From an uncultured Polaribacter sp. (GTDB taxonomy: Bacteria; Bacteroidota; Bacteroidia; Flavobacteriales; Flavobacteriaceae), in contig NZ_CANNFF010000007.1 in the NCBI RefSeq assembly GCF_947503855.1, positions 124,001 to 188,000 on the forward strand: a stretch of DNA of 64,000 bases, written 5' to 3'. Below, piece by piece: positions 9,252 through 18,956 of this stretch; position 1 is the first letter of the stretch, and the number at the start of each line of letters is the position of its first letter. The notes under the pieces are model-generated. The model did not search any database and had not been told where the DNA came from. It saw nothing but the letters and a program-made list of their open reading frames with translations. Made by a program: the position numbers and the translations under genes.

Positions 9252-10016
9252 TTATGAATTCTTTTTTAATAATTCTTGTGCCAAATTTAAGTAATTTACT
9301 GCACCTTTACTTGTGGCATCGTACGCAATAATGCTTTCTCCATAACTTGGTGCTTCTCCTAAACGAGTATTTCTTCTGATAATTGTATCAAAAACCATGC
9401 TAGAAAAATGCTTTCTAACTTCATCAACAACCTGGTTAGACAAACGCAAACGAGAATCGAACATTGTTAAAAGTAAGCCCTCTATTTCTAAATCTGAATT
9501 ATGAATTTTTTGTACACTTTTTATTGTGTTTAATAATTTCCCTAAACCTTCTAATGCAAAGTATTCACACTGTATAGGAATAATTACAGCATCTGCAGCT
9601 ACTAAAGAGTTTAGTGTTATCAACCCTAAAGACGGTGCACAATCTATTAAAATATAGTCATAGTCATCTTTAATTTCTACTAAAGATTTTTTTAACATAT
9701 ACTCTCTATCTTGCTTATCTACTAACTCAATTTCTATAGCTACTAGGTCTATGTGGGCAGGAATAATATCTACATTTGGCGAATTTGTTTTTACAATAGC
9801 ATCTTTTGCAGAAAGTGTGTGCTCTAATACTTGATAAGTACCCCCTTCTACATTTTCTATATCAACACCTAAACCAGAAGATGCGTTTGCTTGTGGGTCT
9901 GCATCTATTAACAATACTTTTTTTTCTAAAACACCTAAAGAAGCGGCTAGATTTACACTGGTAGTAGTTTTGCCTACACCACCTTTTTGATTTGCTATTG
10001 CAATAATTTTACCCAT
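9252..10016 (-). CDS. parA: Chromosome partitioning ATPase ParA/Soj
   Basis: This 254-residue ParA/MinD-family ATPase has the deviant Walker A motif KGGVGKTTT (residues 11-19, with the signature first lysine), the switch segment LLIDADPQANAS, and the Walker B region YILIDCAPSLGLITLNSL. It partners ParB in segregating the origin region. It is the first gene of the minus-strand run that continues through parB, the DUF5683 gene and dapB. The upstream 192 bases contain the terminator of pepD and a second 9-bp hairpin at 10102-10126; I could not assign a promoter confidently. Confidence 0.95.
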   Translation of the reverse strand: MGKIIAIANQKGGVGKTTTSVNLAASLGVLEKKVLLIDADPQANASSGLGVDIENVEGGTYQVLEHTLSAKDAIVKTNSPNVDIIPAHIDLVAIEIELVDKQDREYMLKKSLVEIKDDYDYILIDCAPSLGLITLNSLVAADAVIIPIQCEYFALEGLGKLLNTIKSVQKIHNSDLEIEGLLLTMFDSRLRLSNQVVDEVRKHFSSMVFDTIIRRNTRLGEAPSYGESIIAYDATSKGAVNYLNLAQELLKKNS

Positions 10017-10164
10017 TAAAATACCTCTAGTTTTATAAATGTAAAATTACATTTTTTTATGATTTTTTAAAGTTAAAGATGTTAACAAAAGAATAAAGTT
10101 TTAAAACACTGTATTTTAGTGTTTTATATTGTTTTTTTTATTCTTTTTTCACAAATTAAAGTCT

Positions 10165-10191
10165 AAAAAAACGAAGGTTTACTTCGGTTTT
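10165..10191 (-). terminator. Probable intrinsic terminator of pepD
   Basis: On the minus strand the sequence reads as a hairpin AAAACCGAAG-TAAA-CCTTCG with one bulged base, followed by a run of seven T residues. It lies 18 bases past the pepD stop. A second inverted repeat (9-bp arms, 7-base loop) is at 10102-10126, still upstream of parA. Confidence 0.6.
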
Positions 10192-10208
10192 AAAAAGTTT
10201 TATTTGGA

Positions 10209-11663
10209 TTAATTTATGGGGGTATTCTTTAAAACCTCTTTTAAAAAGTTCCAGAATTTCTGTGTTGATGAAATACTTGCACGTTCGTCTGGAGAGTGAG
10301 CTCCTCTAATGGTTGGTCCAAAAGAAATCATGTCTAGTTTTGGATAGTTTTGTCCTAAAATACCACATTCTAAACCTGCATGACAGGCTGAAATATGTGC
10401 TTTTTCGCCATGTAAATCCTCATATAATTTAGAAACTATTTCTACTATTTCTGAGTTGATGTTGGGTTGCCAACCAGGATATTCTCCAGAAAAAGTTACT
10501 GTAAAATTAGCCAATTCAAACGCAGATTTTAAACTATTTGCCAAATCTTGTTTACCACTTTCTAAAGAAGAACGTGTTAAACAACTTATTTTTATATTGC
10601 CATTTTTTACTGAGATTTTTGCAATGTTGTTGGATGTTTCTACCAAATCTTTAATTGCTGGACTCATTCTGTAAACTCCATTATGTGCTGCGTAAATAGC
10701 CTGAATTAAACTTTGGCTTGTGTTTTTATCTAGTGATTTCTTGGGAGTTTCAAAAGTAGAAATATGTATTTCTAAGTTGGGTTCTATTGTTTTAAACTCT
10801 GCTTTAATATTCTTTATTTCAGCATCAAAAGCAGTAACTACCTCATGATTATCATTTTTGTTTATTGTAATAATAGAAGTACTTTCTCTAGGAATGGCAT
10901 TTCTTAAACTTCCTCCATTAACTTCACAAATATAAATAGCGTTAATTGCTGTGTAGTGAATACGATTCATTATTTTATTGGCGTTTCCTAAACCTTTAAT
11001 AATGTCCATTCCAGAATGTCCTCCATTTAAACCTTTAACTTCTATTTTGTAAGCGATAAAATTATCAGAAACATCAACTTCAGTATACGTTTTGGTAGCT
11101 GTAATATCTACACCACCTGCACAACCCATTCCAATTTCATCATCTTCTTCTGTATCTAAATTTAAAAGAATATCACCTTTTAAAATACCGGCTTCTAAAC
11201 CCATAGCGCCTGTCATGCCAGTTTCTTCGTCAATAGTAAATAGGGCTTCTAAGTTTGGATGTGCAATTTCTTTGGATGCTAAAATAGCCATAATTGCAGC
11301 CACACCTAAACCATTGTCAGCACCTAGAGTTGTTCCATTTGCAGTTACCCAATCTCCATCAACCAACATTTGAATACCTTGGGTGTTAAAATTAAAATTG
11401 GTATCATTATTTTTTTGATGAACCATGTCTAAATGACTTTGTAAAACCACTGTTTTTCGGTTTTCTAAGCCCTTGGTTGCCGGTTTTTTTATAATGACAT
11501 TACCTACTTTATCTACAAAAGTTTCTAAATTTAGTTTTTCACCAAAATTGACCATAAATTGTATAATGCGTTCCTCTTTTTTGGAAGGGCGAGGTACAGC
11601 ATTTAAATCTGCAAACATGTTCCATACTTCTTTTGGTGCTAAATTTCTTACTTCTAAGCTCAT
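10209..11663 (-). CDS. pepD: Aminoacyl-histidine dipeptidase (peptidase D, M20 family)
   Basis: This 484-residue cytoplasmic zinc peptidase cleaves dipeptides such as Xaa-His. The metal-binding motifs are VVLQSHLDMVHQKN, GTTLGADNGLGVAAIMAIL, the catalytic TIDEETGMTGA and LNLDTEED. The C-terminal HAGLECGIL and FGPTIRGAHSPDERASI complete the dinuclear site. The dimerisation lobe lies between (NGGHSGMDI). Length matches E. coli PepD (485). It stands alone between hairpins on both sides, so it is probably monocistronic. Confidence 0.93.
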   Translation of the reverse strand: MSLEVRNLAPKEVWNMFADLNAVPRPSKKEERIIQFMVNFGEKLNLETFVDKVGNVIIKKPATKGLENRKTVVLQSHLDMVHQKNNDTNFNFNTQGIQMLVDGDWVTANGTTLGADNGLGVAAIMAILASKEIAHPNLEALFTIDEETGMTGAMGLEAGILKGDILLNLDTEEDDEIGMGCAGGVDITATKTYTEVDVSDNFIAYKIEVKGLNGGHSGMDIIKGLGNANKIMNRIHYTAINAIYICEVNGGSLRNAIPRESTSIITINKNDNHEVVTAFDAEIKNIKAEFKTIEPNLEIHISTFETPKKSLDKNTSQSLIQAIYAAHNGVYRMSPAIKDLVETSNNIAKISVKNGNIKISCLTRSSLESGKQDLANSLKSAFELANFTVTFSGEYPGWQPNINSEIVEIVSKLYEDLHGEKAHISACHAGLECGILGQNYPKLDMISFGPTIRGAHSPDERASISSTQKFWNFLKEVLKNTPIN

Positions 11664-11725
11664 TATTATGTTTTTATATTTCGATACTCAAAAATACGTT
11701 TTTAAAGCGGTTCAATAAAATTAAA

Positions 11726-11767
11726 AACTCACTAAAATAGACTGTTTTTAGACTTTTTTAGTGAGTT
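11726..11767 (-). terminator. Intrinsic terminator of the nitroreductase gene
   Basis: A 12-bp inverted repeat, AACTCACTAAAA (11726-11737) against TTTTAGTGAGTT (11756-11767), lies 26 bases past the stop of the minus-strand oxidoreductase gene, with A-rich sequence on its plus-strand left side that reads as T's on the minus strand. The loop is 18 bases. Confidence 0.65.
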
Positions 11768-11792
11768 GATTATTTTTTTTATTTTAAAAAAA

Positions 11793-12425
11793 TTAAGAGA
11801 TTTCTATAACCGTTTCAGTAATATTTTTTCTAACTTTTTTCAAATCTTTCATATAATCATCTTCTGCTCTAAAGCCAACAGGTAAAACTAAAATAGATTT
11901 TAAATTACGTTCTGTTAATTGTAAAATTTCGTCATATTTTTCTGGATTAAAACCTTCCATTGGACAAGAATCTATTTGTTGCATAGCACAAACCGTTAAA
12001 AGGTTTCCCAAAGCAATGTATGCTTGGTTTTTATTCCATATAAATAATTCTTCTTGTGTTTTTTTTGCAATTTCAGCTGTTAAAAACTCTTTAAACGGAT
12101 TGATAATGTCATCTGGTGTGTTTCTAATTTTCTGTACTAAATTAAAATAGGTTTCAACTTCTTTTGGGGTATACTTATCTTTTACACAGATAACCAATAA
12201 ATGAGAAACTTGTACAACTTGTTGTTGATTCCAAGAATGTGGAACCAATTTTTCTTGAATTTCTTTATTTTCTACAACCACTAATTTTAAAGGTTGTAAA
12301 CCGTAACAAGTTGCAGTTAAATTAAACGCTTCTTTTAAGAGGTTTAGCTGTTCTTGAGTAAGGTTTTTATTTGTGTCGAATTTTTTTACAGCATATCGCC
12401 ATTTTAAATTGTCTATAATATTCAT
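11793..12425 (-). CDS. NAD(P)H-dependent oxidoreductase, nitroreductase family
   Basis: The 210-residue protein has the FMN-binding nitroreductase fold: an N-terminal LKWRYAVKKFDTNK (the usual R-x-x-K/R phosphate-binding start), LTATCYGLQPLKLVVVEN, ALGNLLTVCAMQQIDSCPMEGFNPEKYD and LPVGFRAEDDYMKDLKKVR near the end. Relatives are NfsB-like enzymes reducing nitro or quinone compounds with NAD(P)H, in the cytoplasm. It is monocistronic, with a hairpin after it. A CAAAAATA at 12443-12450 (TATTTTTG on the gene's strand) could be its -7 box. The physiological substrate is unknown. Confidence 0.85.
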   Translation of the reverse strand: MNIIDNLKWRYAVKKFDTNKNLTQEQLNLLKEAFNLTATCYGLQPLKLVVVENKEIQEKLVPHSWNQQQVVQVSHLLVICVKDKYTPKEVETYFNLVQKIRNTPDDIINPFKEFLTAEIAKKTQEELFIWNKNQAYIALGNLLTVCAMQQIDSCPMEGFNPEKYDEILQLTERNLKSILVLPVGFRAEDDYMKDLKKVRKNITETVIEIS

Positions 12426-12536
12426 TTATCTATATTTTACTTCAAAAATAAGGTATTATTGTTATTTTGTAAAAAGTAGATTATTGTATAAATTTATACA
12501 AGTATCAATTTTTTTGTACCTTGAAAACAAAAAATT

Positions 12537-13808
12537 ATGAATGAAGATTTTCTGCACTTTGTTTGGAAATTTAAATTGTTTGCTAACAATAATTTACGTT
12601 TAACTTCTGATGAGGATTTAGAGATTTTAAAATTTGGAATGCATAATTTTAATGCAGGTCCCGATTTTTTAAACGCACAAATTAAAATTGAAGGACAAGT
12701 TTGGGTTGGTAACATAGAAATTCATTTGAAATCTTCTGATTGGTATTTACACAAACACGAAACGGACCCAAATTATGATGCAGTTATTTTACATATAGTT
12801 TGGGAAAATGATGCTGTAATTTTCATGAAAAACAATTTACCTTTGCCAACTTTGGTTTTAAAAGAATTGGTAGACGCCCAAGTTTTAAGTAATTACAGAT
12901 CGTTGCTTTTTACCCAAAAAGACTGGATTCCCTGTGAGAAATCAATTGATAAAATAGATGATTTTACACTAGAAAATTGGAAAGAACGCCTCTTTTTTGA
13001 ACGATTAGAACAAAAATCATCAGTTATAAAAAATCTTTTAGAACAAGAACATAATAATTTTGAAGCTGTACTTTTTCAGCTTTTAGTTAAAAATTTTGGT
13101 TTAAAAATAAATGGAGATGCGTTTTTAACACTAGCCAAATCTATCGATTTTTCTGTGGTGCAAAAAGTCAACTTTAATGAGCATCAATTTGCAGCCTTGT
13201 TATTTGGGCAGGCAGGTTTTTTAGAGGAAGTACAGGAAAATGATTATCATTTACAACTTAAAAATGAGTATCAATATTTGCAACATAAATATCACTTACA
13301 GCCAATTTTGAAAGCGCAATTTTCATTTTTTAGAATGCGCCCTAATAATTTTCCTACTATTAGAATTGCACAATTGGTAGCTTTGTTTAGTAAACAGAAA
13401 AATTTATTTTCTAAGCTGATAAATTTAAAAGAACTAAAAGAGTTTTACGATTTGTTTGCTATTGAAATGCATCCTTTCTGGAAAACACATTACCATTTTA
13501 ATTCGGTTTCAAAAAAATCTCATAAAAAGCTTACAAAGTCTTTTATAGATTTGTTAATCATAAATACCATTTTACCTTTAAAGTTTCTTTATCAAAAGAG
13601 TAGAGGAGCAGTAGATGAAGATTCTTTTTTGCAGCTTTTGAAAAAGATAAAACCAGAAAAAAATAGTATCATTTCTAAATTTTCTGATTTGGGCGTTTGG
13701 TCTAAAAATGCTTTTGATACACAGGCTTTGTTAGAGCTTAAAAATAACTATTGCGCACCTAAACAATGTTTACAATGCGCAATAGGAAAAACTATTTTAT
13801 ATAAATAG
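12537..13808 (+). CDS. DUF2851 family protein
   Basis: The 423-residue soluble protein belongs to DUF2851, a Bacteroidota family. Recognisable parts are the opening EDFLHFVWKFKLFANNNLRL, the central GPDFLNAQIKIEGQVWVGNIEIHLKSSDW (read in pieces), VILHIVWENDA and a C-terminal cysteine cluster CAPKQCLQCAIGK. The Cys residues (C-x4-C-x2-C) could bind a metal. The EIHLKSSDW-HH segment has a nuclease-like look (E-x-H-x-K), but this is only a suggestion. It is divergent from the nitroreductase gene and convergent with the protease gene, so transcribed alone. The function is unknown. Confidence 0.8.
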   Translation: MNEDFLHFVWKFKLFANNNLRLTSDEDLEILKFGMHNFNAGPDFLNAQIKIEGQVWVGNIEIHLKSSDWYLHKHETDPNYDAVILHIVWENDAVIFMKNNLPLPTLVLKELVDAQVLSNYRSLLFTQKDWIPCEKSIDKIDDFTLENWKERLFFERLEQKSSVIKNLLEQEHNNFEAVLFQLLVKNFGLKINGDAFLTLAKSIDFSVVQKVNFNEHQFAALLFGQAGFLEEVQENDYHLQLKNEYQYLQHKYHLQPILKAQFSFFRMRPNNFPTIRIAQLVALFSKQKNLFSKLINLKELKEFYDLFAIEMHPFWKTHYHFNSVSKKSHKKLTKSFIDLLIINTILPLKFLYQKSRGAVDEDSFLQLLKKIKPEKNSIISKFSDLGVWSKNAFDTQALLELKNNYCAPKQCLQCAIGKTILYK

Positions 13809-13813
13809 TTCAG

Positions 13814-16231
13814 TTATTTTGGGTCTAAAATACTGTTAACTATTACAAAAGCATCTTTGTAATGGTATTTTGTTATTTTATCTACAGCTCTTTTACTTGC
13901 TACATTTAACTGATATTTTAAAGTAGTTAATTCTCCACGAACAATAGATGAAATATCTGTATTTTGTAAAGATTTGTCTTCCATTAAAGATTTCATTCTA
14001 TCAATAAAATACTTTTGTAAATTTCTTCTATAAACAGTTACATTTTTTATAGATTTTGTTTCAGAGAAAATACCTTTTCTTAAATCACTAATCATATCTA
14101 CAACAGTGTAATTGTTGTTTAGAATTACCTCTGCATCTATCATTCTATTTAAAGTTCTTGTGCTTAAAATACTTCTAAGATATCTGTTTTGGTAACTTCC
14201 AAATTTTGATATGTAACCAGCTTCATCAATTTTATTTAAAATATTTTTACTTAGTAACCAATCTTGAGTTTTAAATACATTTTCTTGCAACCATTGCATA
14301 GATTCTTTTTGCTTATCTTTAGATACTGGCACATAAATATCTCCAGATTGTGATGGTTTTTTATGAAACTCATAAACACCACCAATATTTCCGGCTACAT
14401 GCCCAACATATCTGCCCCAAACACTTAATAACTCTCCATACAATTCACTTAAATCTTCGTAATTATTTGTTTGATTAGAGGTCCATTTTGGTAAGTTTTT
14501 AGCAACAATTTTTAAATTTTTTACCCCATAAGTGCTTGATTTTACTTGGTCATTTCCAATACCTTCTGTTTGTGCAGATGGGTCAAAACGTTGCGCACCA
14601 AATCTGTAAATAGGATTGTTTGCTTTGTCTTCAATCCATTTGTTTAAGATAGCAACTTCCTCTTCAGGTTTTTTTGCTGATGGTATTTTTCGATATCCCC
14701 AATTGATTGCATAATGATCATAGGGTCCTAATTGTCTTATAAAACGGATATTTTTATCTCCAGGTTGTGCTACATAATTGTATCTAGCATAATCCATAAT
14801 AGTTGCTGCAATTCCATTTTTCTGAGTAAAATTACCATTTCTTAAATCTTCTGTATCATAAGCATAACTTGCAGCCATATTATGAGGTAAACCTAGCGCG
14901 TGCCCAACTTCATGTGCGATTACCATGCGCATCATATCTCCAATTTCTTCATCTGGAGTGTTTAAAGTTCTGGCAGAAGGATTTGCTGCACCTGTTTCTA
15001 ATAAATATCGGTTTCTGTAAGAACGCAAATGGTTATGATACCAAATAATATCACTTTCTAAAATTTCTCCTGTTCTTGGATCTGATACACTTGGGCCAAC
15101 TGCATTTCTTGTGGTACTTGCTACATATCTTATAGAAGAATAACGAACATCTTCCATAGAAAAATCTGGATCTTCTTCTTTTGTTGGTGGCATTTTCGCC
15201 ATAATTGCATTTTTAAAACCAGCAGTTTCAAATACTTTTGCCCAATCATCTACACCTTGTTTGATGTATTTTCTTAATTTTTTGGGTGTTGCTGGGTCTA
15301 AATAATAAATAATTGGTTTTACGGGTTCTACCAATTCACCTTTATTATAGGCAGCCCAATCTTTTGGTTCTAAACGCCAACGTCTAATATATCTTTTACT
15401 TTCTGCTTTTAAGGCTTCTGAACTGTAATCTACATTTCCGATTGAAAAATACCCCACACGTTTATCGTAAATTCTTGGCATCATTTGGTTTTCTGGTAAT
15501 AAAATCATAGATTGATTGATGCGCATTGTAATGGTGTTTGTAGAAGAATTACTCGGTGGTGCATCTGCATCAAACGTAAAATCTTGTACAACTTCTATAT
15601 TTTTTGGGTAACTTTTTACGCTATTTATAAAACTTCTAGAAGCATCTAATCTTCTAACCTTATATCTTTTTCTATAATACGATGGTAAGCCAGTAATTGC
15701 TTTTACATCTGTAGAAAAGAATTTTGTAACATCTATTAAAACTGCTGTAGAATCTATGTTTTGTGATTTGATATCAAAAGCATAAATAATAGGTTCTAAG
15801 TTATTTGCTTTTACAGATTTGTAAATTGGTAAAGAGTCGTTTGCAATGGCATTGTAAGATTTTACTTTTAGTAATATTTTGTTTTTATAATGCTCCCAAA
15901 CAATAACTTGTGTGTTTATTTTAGAACCCGCATTTACATAACCACCTCCTAAACCGGTAGGTAAATCTTTAATTCTGGTTACTAGAAGCATGTCTTTATT
16001 TAAAAGGTTTTTAGGTATTTCGTATAAATACGAATCTTTATTGTTATGAACTTTAAATACTCCATCATCTGTTTTTGTCTCTTTTTTTACAAAGTCGGTA
16101 TATTTTTTTGCTCTTTTCTTTTTAGAAGTTGATGTTTTTGCTGTTGTTTGTTTTTTTAAAATTCTGCTATTTTGTGGTGAGCACGCAAAAAATATTAATA
16201 AAGCAAAAGATAAAAAGATTATTTTTTTCAT
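13814..16231 (-). CDS. Zinc-dependent metalloprotease lipoprotein (DUF5117/DUF4953 type)
   Basis: The 805-residue protein starts with a lipoprotein signal peptide (FALLIFFAC, lipid-accepting cysteine about C17). It then follows the architecture of the large Bacteroidota gluzincin/metzincin-like proteases: an N-terminal DUF5118/5117-like domain and a catalytic domain with IAHEVGHALGLPHNMAAS (H440, E441, H444, H450), an extended HExxHxxGxxH zinc motif with a downstream Met in TIMDYARYNY. It should be anchored in a membrane facing the periplasm or outside. All zinc ligands are present. The substrate is unknown. It is convergent with the DUF2851 gene, with 5 bases between stops. Confidence 0.88.
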   Translation of the reverse strand: MKKIIFLSFALLIFFACSPQNSRILKKQTTAKTSTSKKKRAKKYTDFVKKETKTDDGVFKVHNNKDSYLYEIPKNLLNKDMLLVTRIKDLPTGLGGGYVNAGSKINTQVIVWEHYKNKILLKVKSYNAIANDSLPIYKSVKANNLEPIIYAFDIKSQNIDSTAVLIDVTKFFSTDVKAITGLPSYYRKRYKVRRLDASRSFINSVKSYPKNIEVVQDFTFDADAPPSNSSTNTITMRINQSMILLPENQMMPRIYDKRVGYFSIGNVDYSSEALKAESKRYIRRWRLEPKDWAAYNKGELVEPVKPIIYYLDPATPKKLRKYIKQGVDDWAKVFETAGFKNAIMAKMPPTKEEDPDFSMEDVRYSSIRYVASTTRNAVGPSVSDPRTGEILESDIIWYHNHLRSYRNRYLLETGAANPSARTLNTPDEEIGDMMRMVIAHEVGHALGLPHNMAASYAYDTEDLRNGNFTQKNGIAATIMDYARYNYVAQPGDKNIRFIRQLGPYDHYAINWGYRKIPSAKKPEEEVAILNKWIEDKANNPIYRFGAQRFDPSAQTEGIGNDQVKSSTYGVKNLKIVAKNLPKWTSNQTNNYEDLSELYGELLSVWGRYVGHVAGNIGGVYEFHKKPSQSGDIYVPVSKDKQKESMQWLQENVFKTQDWLLSKNILNKIDEAGYISKFGSYQNRYLRSILSTRTLNRMIDAEVILNNNYTVVDMISDLRKGIFSETKSIKNVTVYRRNLQKYFIDRMKSLMEDKSLQNTDISSIVRGELTTLKYQLNVASKRAVDKITKYHYKDAFVIVNSILDPK

Positions 16232-16300
16232 GTGTTGGTTTGTTTAAGTTTAGTATACTAAACTATAAAATAGATTACAGAATATTCTTATAGGGTTGTT

Positions 16301-16340
16301 AAAAAAAAGAGCATAAAATTTAACCTTTATGCTCTTTTTA
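16301..16340 (-). terminator. Strong intrinsic terminator of the dehydrogenase E1 gene
   Basis: A perfect 14-bp inverted repeat, AAAAAGAGCATAAA (16304-16317) against TTTATGCTCTTTTT (16326-16339) with an 8-base loop, lies 19 bases past the minus-strand E1 stop. T-runs on both strands make it usable in either direction, but only the minus-strand gene ends into it. Confidence 0.8.
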
Positions 16341-16358
16341 TAGATTTTAAACTGTTTT

Positions 16359-18812
16359 TTAATATAAACTCTTATATTTTTCAGGATTGTATTCGTGCAT
16401 AATTTTATATACTTTTTCAAAAATATCTTCTGTAGAGGGTTTTGAAAAATAATCGCCATCTGTACCATAAGCAGGTCTGTGTGCTTTTGCAGATAGAGTA
16501 CTAGGTTTGCTATCTAAATGTTGGTAGCCATCTTGCACTTCTAAAATTTCTTGTAAAATGTAGGCAGAAGCTCCACCAGGTACATCTTCATCAACCACCA
16601 ATAATTTATTTGTTTTTGCTAAACTTTTTACACAGTCGTGGTTTAAATCAAATGGTAAAAGACTTTGTGCATCTATAATTTCTACATTAATATTTACTTG
16701 TAATAATTCTTTTGCAGCTTCTTCTACCAAGCGCAATGTAGAGCCATAAGAAATTATCGTAATATCTGTACCTTCTTTAATGGTTTCTACTAGTCCAATT
16801 GCAGTTTTAAAGTCTCCTAAATTTTTAGGTAATTCTTCTTTAAGTCTGTAACCATTTAAACATTCTATTACTAAAGCTGGTTCATCACCTTCTAACAAGG
16901 TGTTGTAAAAACCAGCAGCTTTGGTCATGTTTCTTGGTACCAAAACATGCATACCTCTTACATTGTTAATAATACCACCCATAGGTGAACCTGCATGCCA
17001 AATACCTTCTAATCTATGGCCGCGTGTTCTTATAATTAATGGTGCTTTTTGTTTACCAAAACTTCTATAATGTAAAGTAGCTAAATCATCGCTCATAATT
17101 TGTAAAGCATACAATAAATAGTCTAAATATTGTATTTCTGCAATAGGTCTTAAACCACGCATTGCTAAACCAATTCCTTGTCCAATAATGGTTGCTTCTC
17201 TAATACCAGTATCAGAAATTCTAATGTCTCCATATTTTTCTTGTAAACCTTCTAAACCTTGGTTTACATCGCCAATATAACCAGCATCTTCTCCAAAAAT
17301 TACAACTTCAGGGTGTTTTTTTAAGATAGCGTCAAAATTATCTCTCATGATAATTCTTGCATCTACCATATTTTTTTCTTGTGCATATTGTGGTCGTTTT
17401 TCCACAACATTTAATGCACTTAAATTACTTTCACTTAAAAGAAAAGTTGAATATTTTTTTTCAGCGTCTTTTAAACTAGCTTTTATAAAGTTTTGTAACG
17501 CTCTTTTTTCGGGAAAATTTTCATCTTTTAGATATCTTAATGTTTTTCTACAAGTAGTTAAAATATCTTTTCTAATAGGTTCTATAATTTTTTCTAAATC
17601 GGCTTTATTTTTTTCAATAAATGCGCTGTTTTTACTTTTATTAGCAACTTGCTCTAATAGGTTTACTGCTTTATCTACTTCATCTCTAATTTCGTTACTA
17701 TAAGCACTCCAGGCATTTCTTTTCGCTGTAGTTACTATCTTTTTGGCTTCTTTTTCTAAAATGATTAAATCTTCTTCAGAATCTACAAAACGTAAAGTTT
17801 CTCCATTTTCTGCTTCTAATTCAAACTCTAAAATCCACTTTCTCATTTGAGCAATACAATCATGCTCTTTTTCCCAAAGAAGCCTTTGTTTACCTTTATA
17901 TCTTTCATGAGAGCCAGAGGTAGAATGTCCTTGAGGTTGTGTTAATTCTTTAACGTGAATTAAAACTGGTACATGTTCTTCTCTAGCTATTTTTCCAGCT
18001 TTATTATAAGTATCAATTAATTGAACATAATCCCAGCCATTTACTATAAGAATTTCATAACCATCATGTTTATGGTCTCTTTGAAAACCTTTTAAGACTT
18101 CAGAAATACTTTCTTTTGTAGTTTGATGTTTTGCATGAACTGAAATACCATATTCATCATCCCAAACACTCATAACCATAGGTACTTGTAAAACACCTGC
18201 AGCGTTAATGGTTTCAAAAAATAAACCTTCGCTTGTACTTGCGTTTCCAATGGTGCCCCAAGCAACTTCATTTCCGTTAATTGAAAAATTAGAGCCGTTT
18301 TGAACACTTTTTTCGTTTCTATATATTGTTGATGCTTGAGCTAACCCTAACAAACGTGGCATTTGACCTGCTGTTGGAGAAATGTCTGAACTAGAATTGT
18401 ATTGTTTTGTTAAATTTTTCCAAGAGCCGTCTTCATTTAAACTATGAGTTGCAAAATGCCCCCCCATTTGTCTACCAGCAGACATAGGTTCTAATTCGAT
18501 ATTTGTGTGTGCATATAAACCTGCAAAAAATTGTTGAGCAGTAAGTTCTCCAATAGCCATCATAAAGGTTTGATCTCTGTAATAACCGGATCTAAAATCT
18601 CCTTTTCTAAAGGCTTTTGCCATTGCTAATTGAGGTACTTCTTTACCACCGCCAAAAATACCAAATTTTGCTTTTCCTGTTAAAACTTCACGCCTGCCTA
18701 ACAAACTGCATTCTCTACTAATTTTAGCAATTTTATAGTCGTTTAAAACTTCTGCTTTAAAATCTTCGAATGAAAGTTCTTTTTTATTTTTAGTAAGCTC
18801 TTGTTCTAACAT
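16359..18812 (-). CDS. 2-oxoacid dehydrogenase E1, fused alpha and beta subunits (branched-chain type)
   Basis: This 817-residue thiamine-diphosphate enzyme joins E1-alpha (about residues 1-400) and E1-beta (about 480-817) in one chain. The alpha part shows GYYRDQTFMMAIGEL, PTAGQMPRLLGLAQAS, IGNASTSEGLFFETINAAGV and the regulatory-loop-like GHSTSGSHERYK. The beta part shows VVIFGEDAGYIGDVNQG, RISDTGIREATIIGQGIGLA and VVDEDVPGGASAYILQEI. It is most like the oxoisovalerate (branched-chain) E1 of Bacteroidota, which feeds branched-chain acyl-CoA to fatty-acid synthesis. The E2 and E3 partners are not in the window. CAAAGGTA at 18835-18842 (TACCTTTG on its strand) is a plausible -7 box. Confidence 0.88.
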   Translation of the reverse strand: MLEQELTKNKKELSFEDFKAEVLNDYKIAKISRECSLLGRREVLTGKAKFGIFGGGKEVPQLAMAKAFRKGDFRSGYYRDQTFMMAIGELTAQQFFAGLYAHTNIELEPMSAGRQMGGHFATHSLNEDGSWKNLTKQYNSSSDISPTAGQMPRLLGLAQASTIYRNEKSVQNGSNFSINGNEVAWGTIGNASTSEGLFFETINAAGVLQVPMVMSVWDDEYGISVHAKHQTTKESISEVLKGFQRDHKHDGYEILIVNGWDYVQLIDTYNKAGKIAREEHVPVLIHVKELTQPQGHSTSGSHERYKGKQRLLWEKEHDCIAQMRKWILEFELEAENGETLRFVDSEEDLIILEKEAKKIVTTAKRNAWSAYSNEIRDEVDKAVNLLEQVANKSKNSAFIEKNKADLEKIIEPIRKDILTTCRKTLRYLKDENFPEKRALQNFIKASLKDAEKKYSTFLLSESNLSALNVVEKRPQYAQEKNMVDARIIMRDNFDAILKKHPEVVIFGEDAGYIGDVNQGLEGLQEKYGDIRISDTGIREATIIGQGIGLAMRGLRPIAEIQYLDYLLYALQIMSDDLATLHYRSFGKQKAPLIIRTRGHRLEGIWHAGSPMGGIINNVRGMHVLVPRNMTKAAGFYNTLLEGDEPALVIECLNGYRLKEELPKNLGDFKTAIGLVETIKEGTDITIISYGSTLRLVEEAAKELLQVNINVEIIDAQSLLPFDLNHDCVKSLAKTNKLLVVDEDVPGGASAYILQEILEVQDGYQHLDSKPSTLSAKAHRPAYGTDGDYFSKPSTEDIFEKVYKIMHEYNPEKYKSLY

Positions 18813-18834
18813 TTAACCTGTTTTTTAACTACTA

Positions 18835-18842
18835 CAAAGGTA
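18835..18842 (-). promoter_or_regulatory. Candidate -7 promoter box for the E1 gene
   Basis: The minus-strand octamer TACCTTTG fits the Bacteroidota TAxxTTTG -7 consensus and is 23 bases upstream of the start. I could not find a convincing -33 TTG at the right distance, so this is tentative. Confidence 0.35.
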
Positions 18843-18956
18843 GTTTTTTTAGTTGATATTTAAAAATATATTAATATATTAAACATTTTGTAATGTTTTT
18901 GTAAAAAATCATTCAATTATTAAGAATAATGCAATAAAAACCTGTTTTTTTAATTT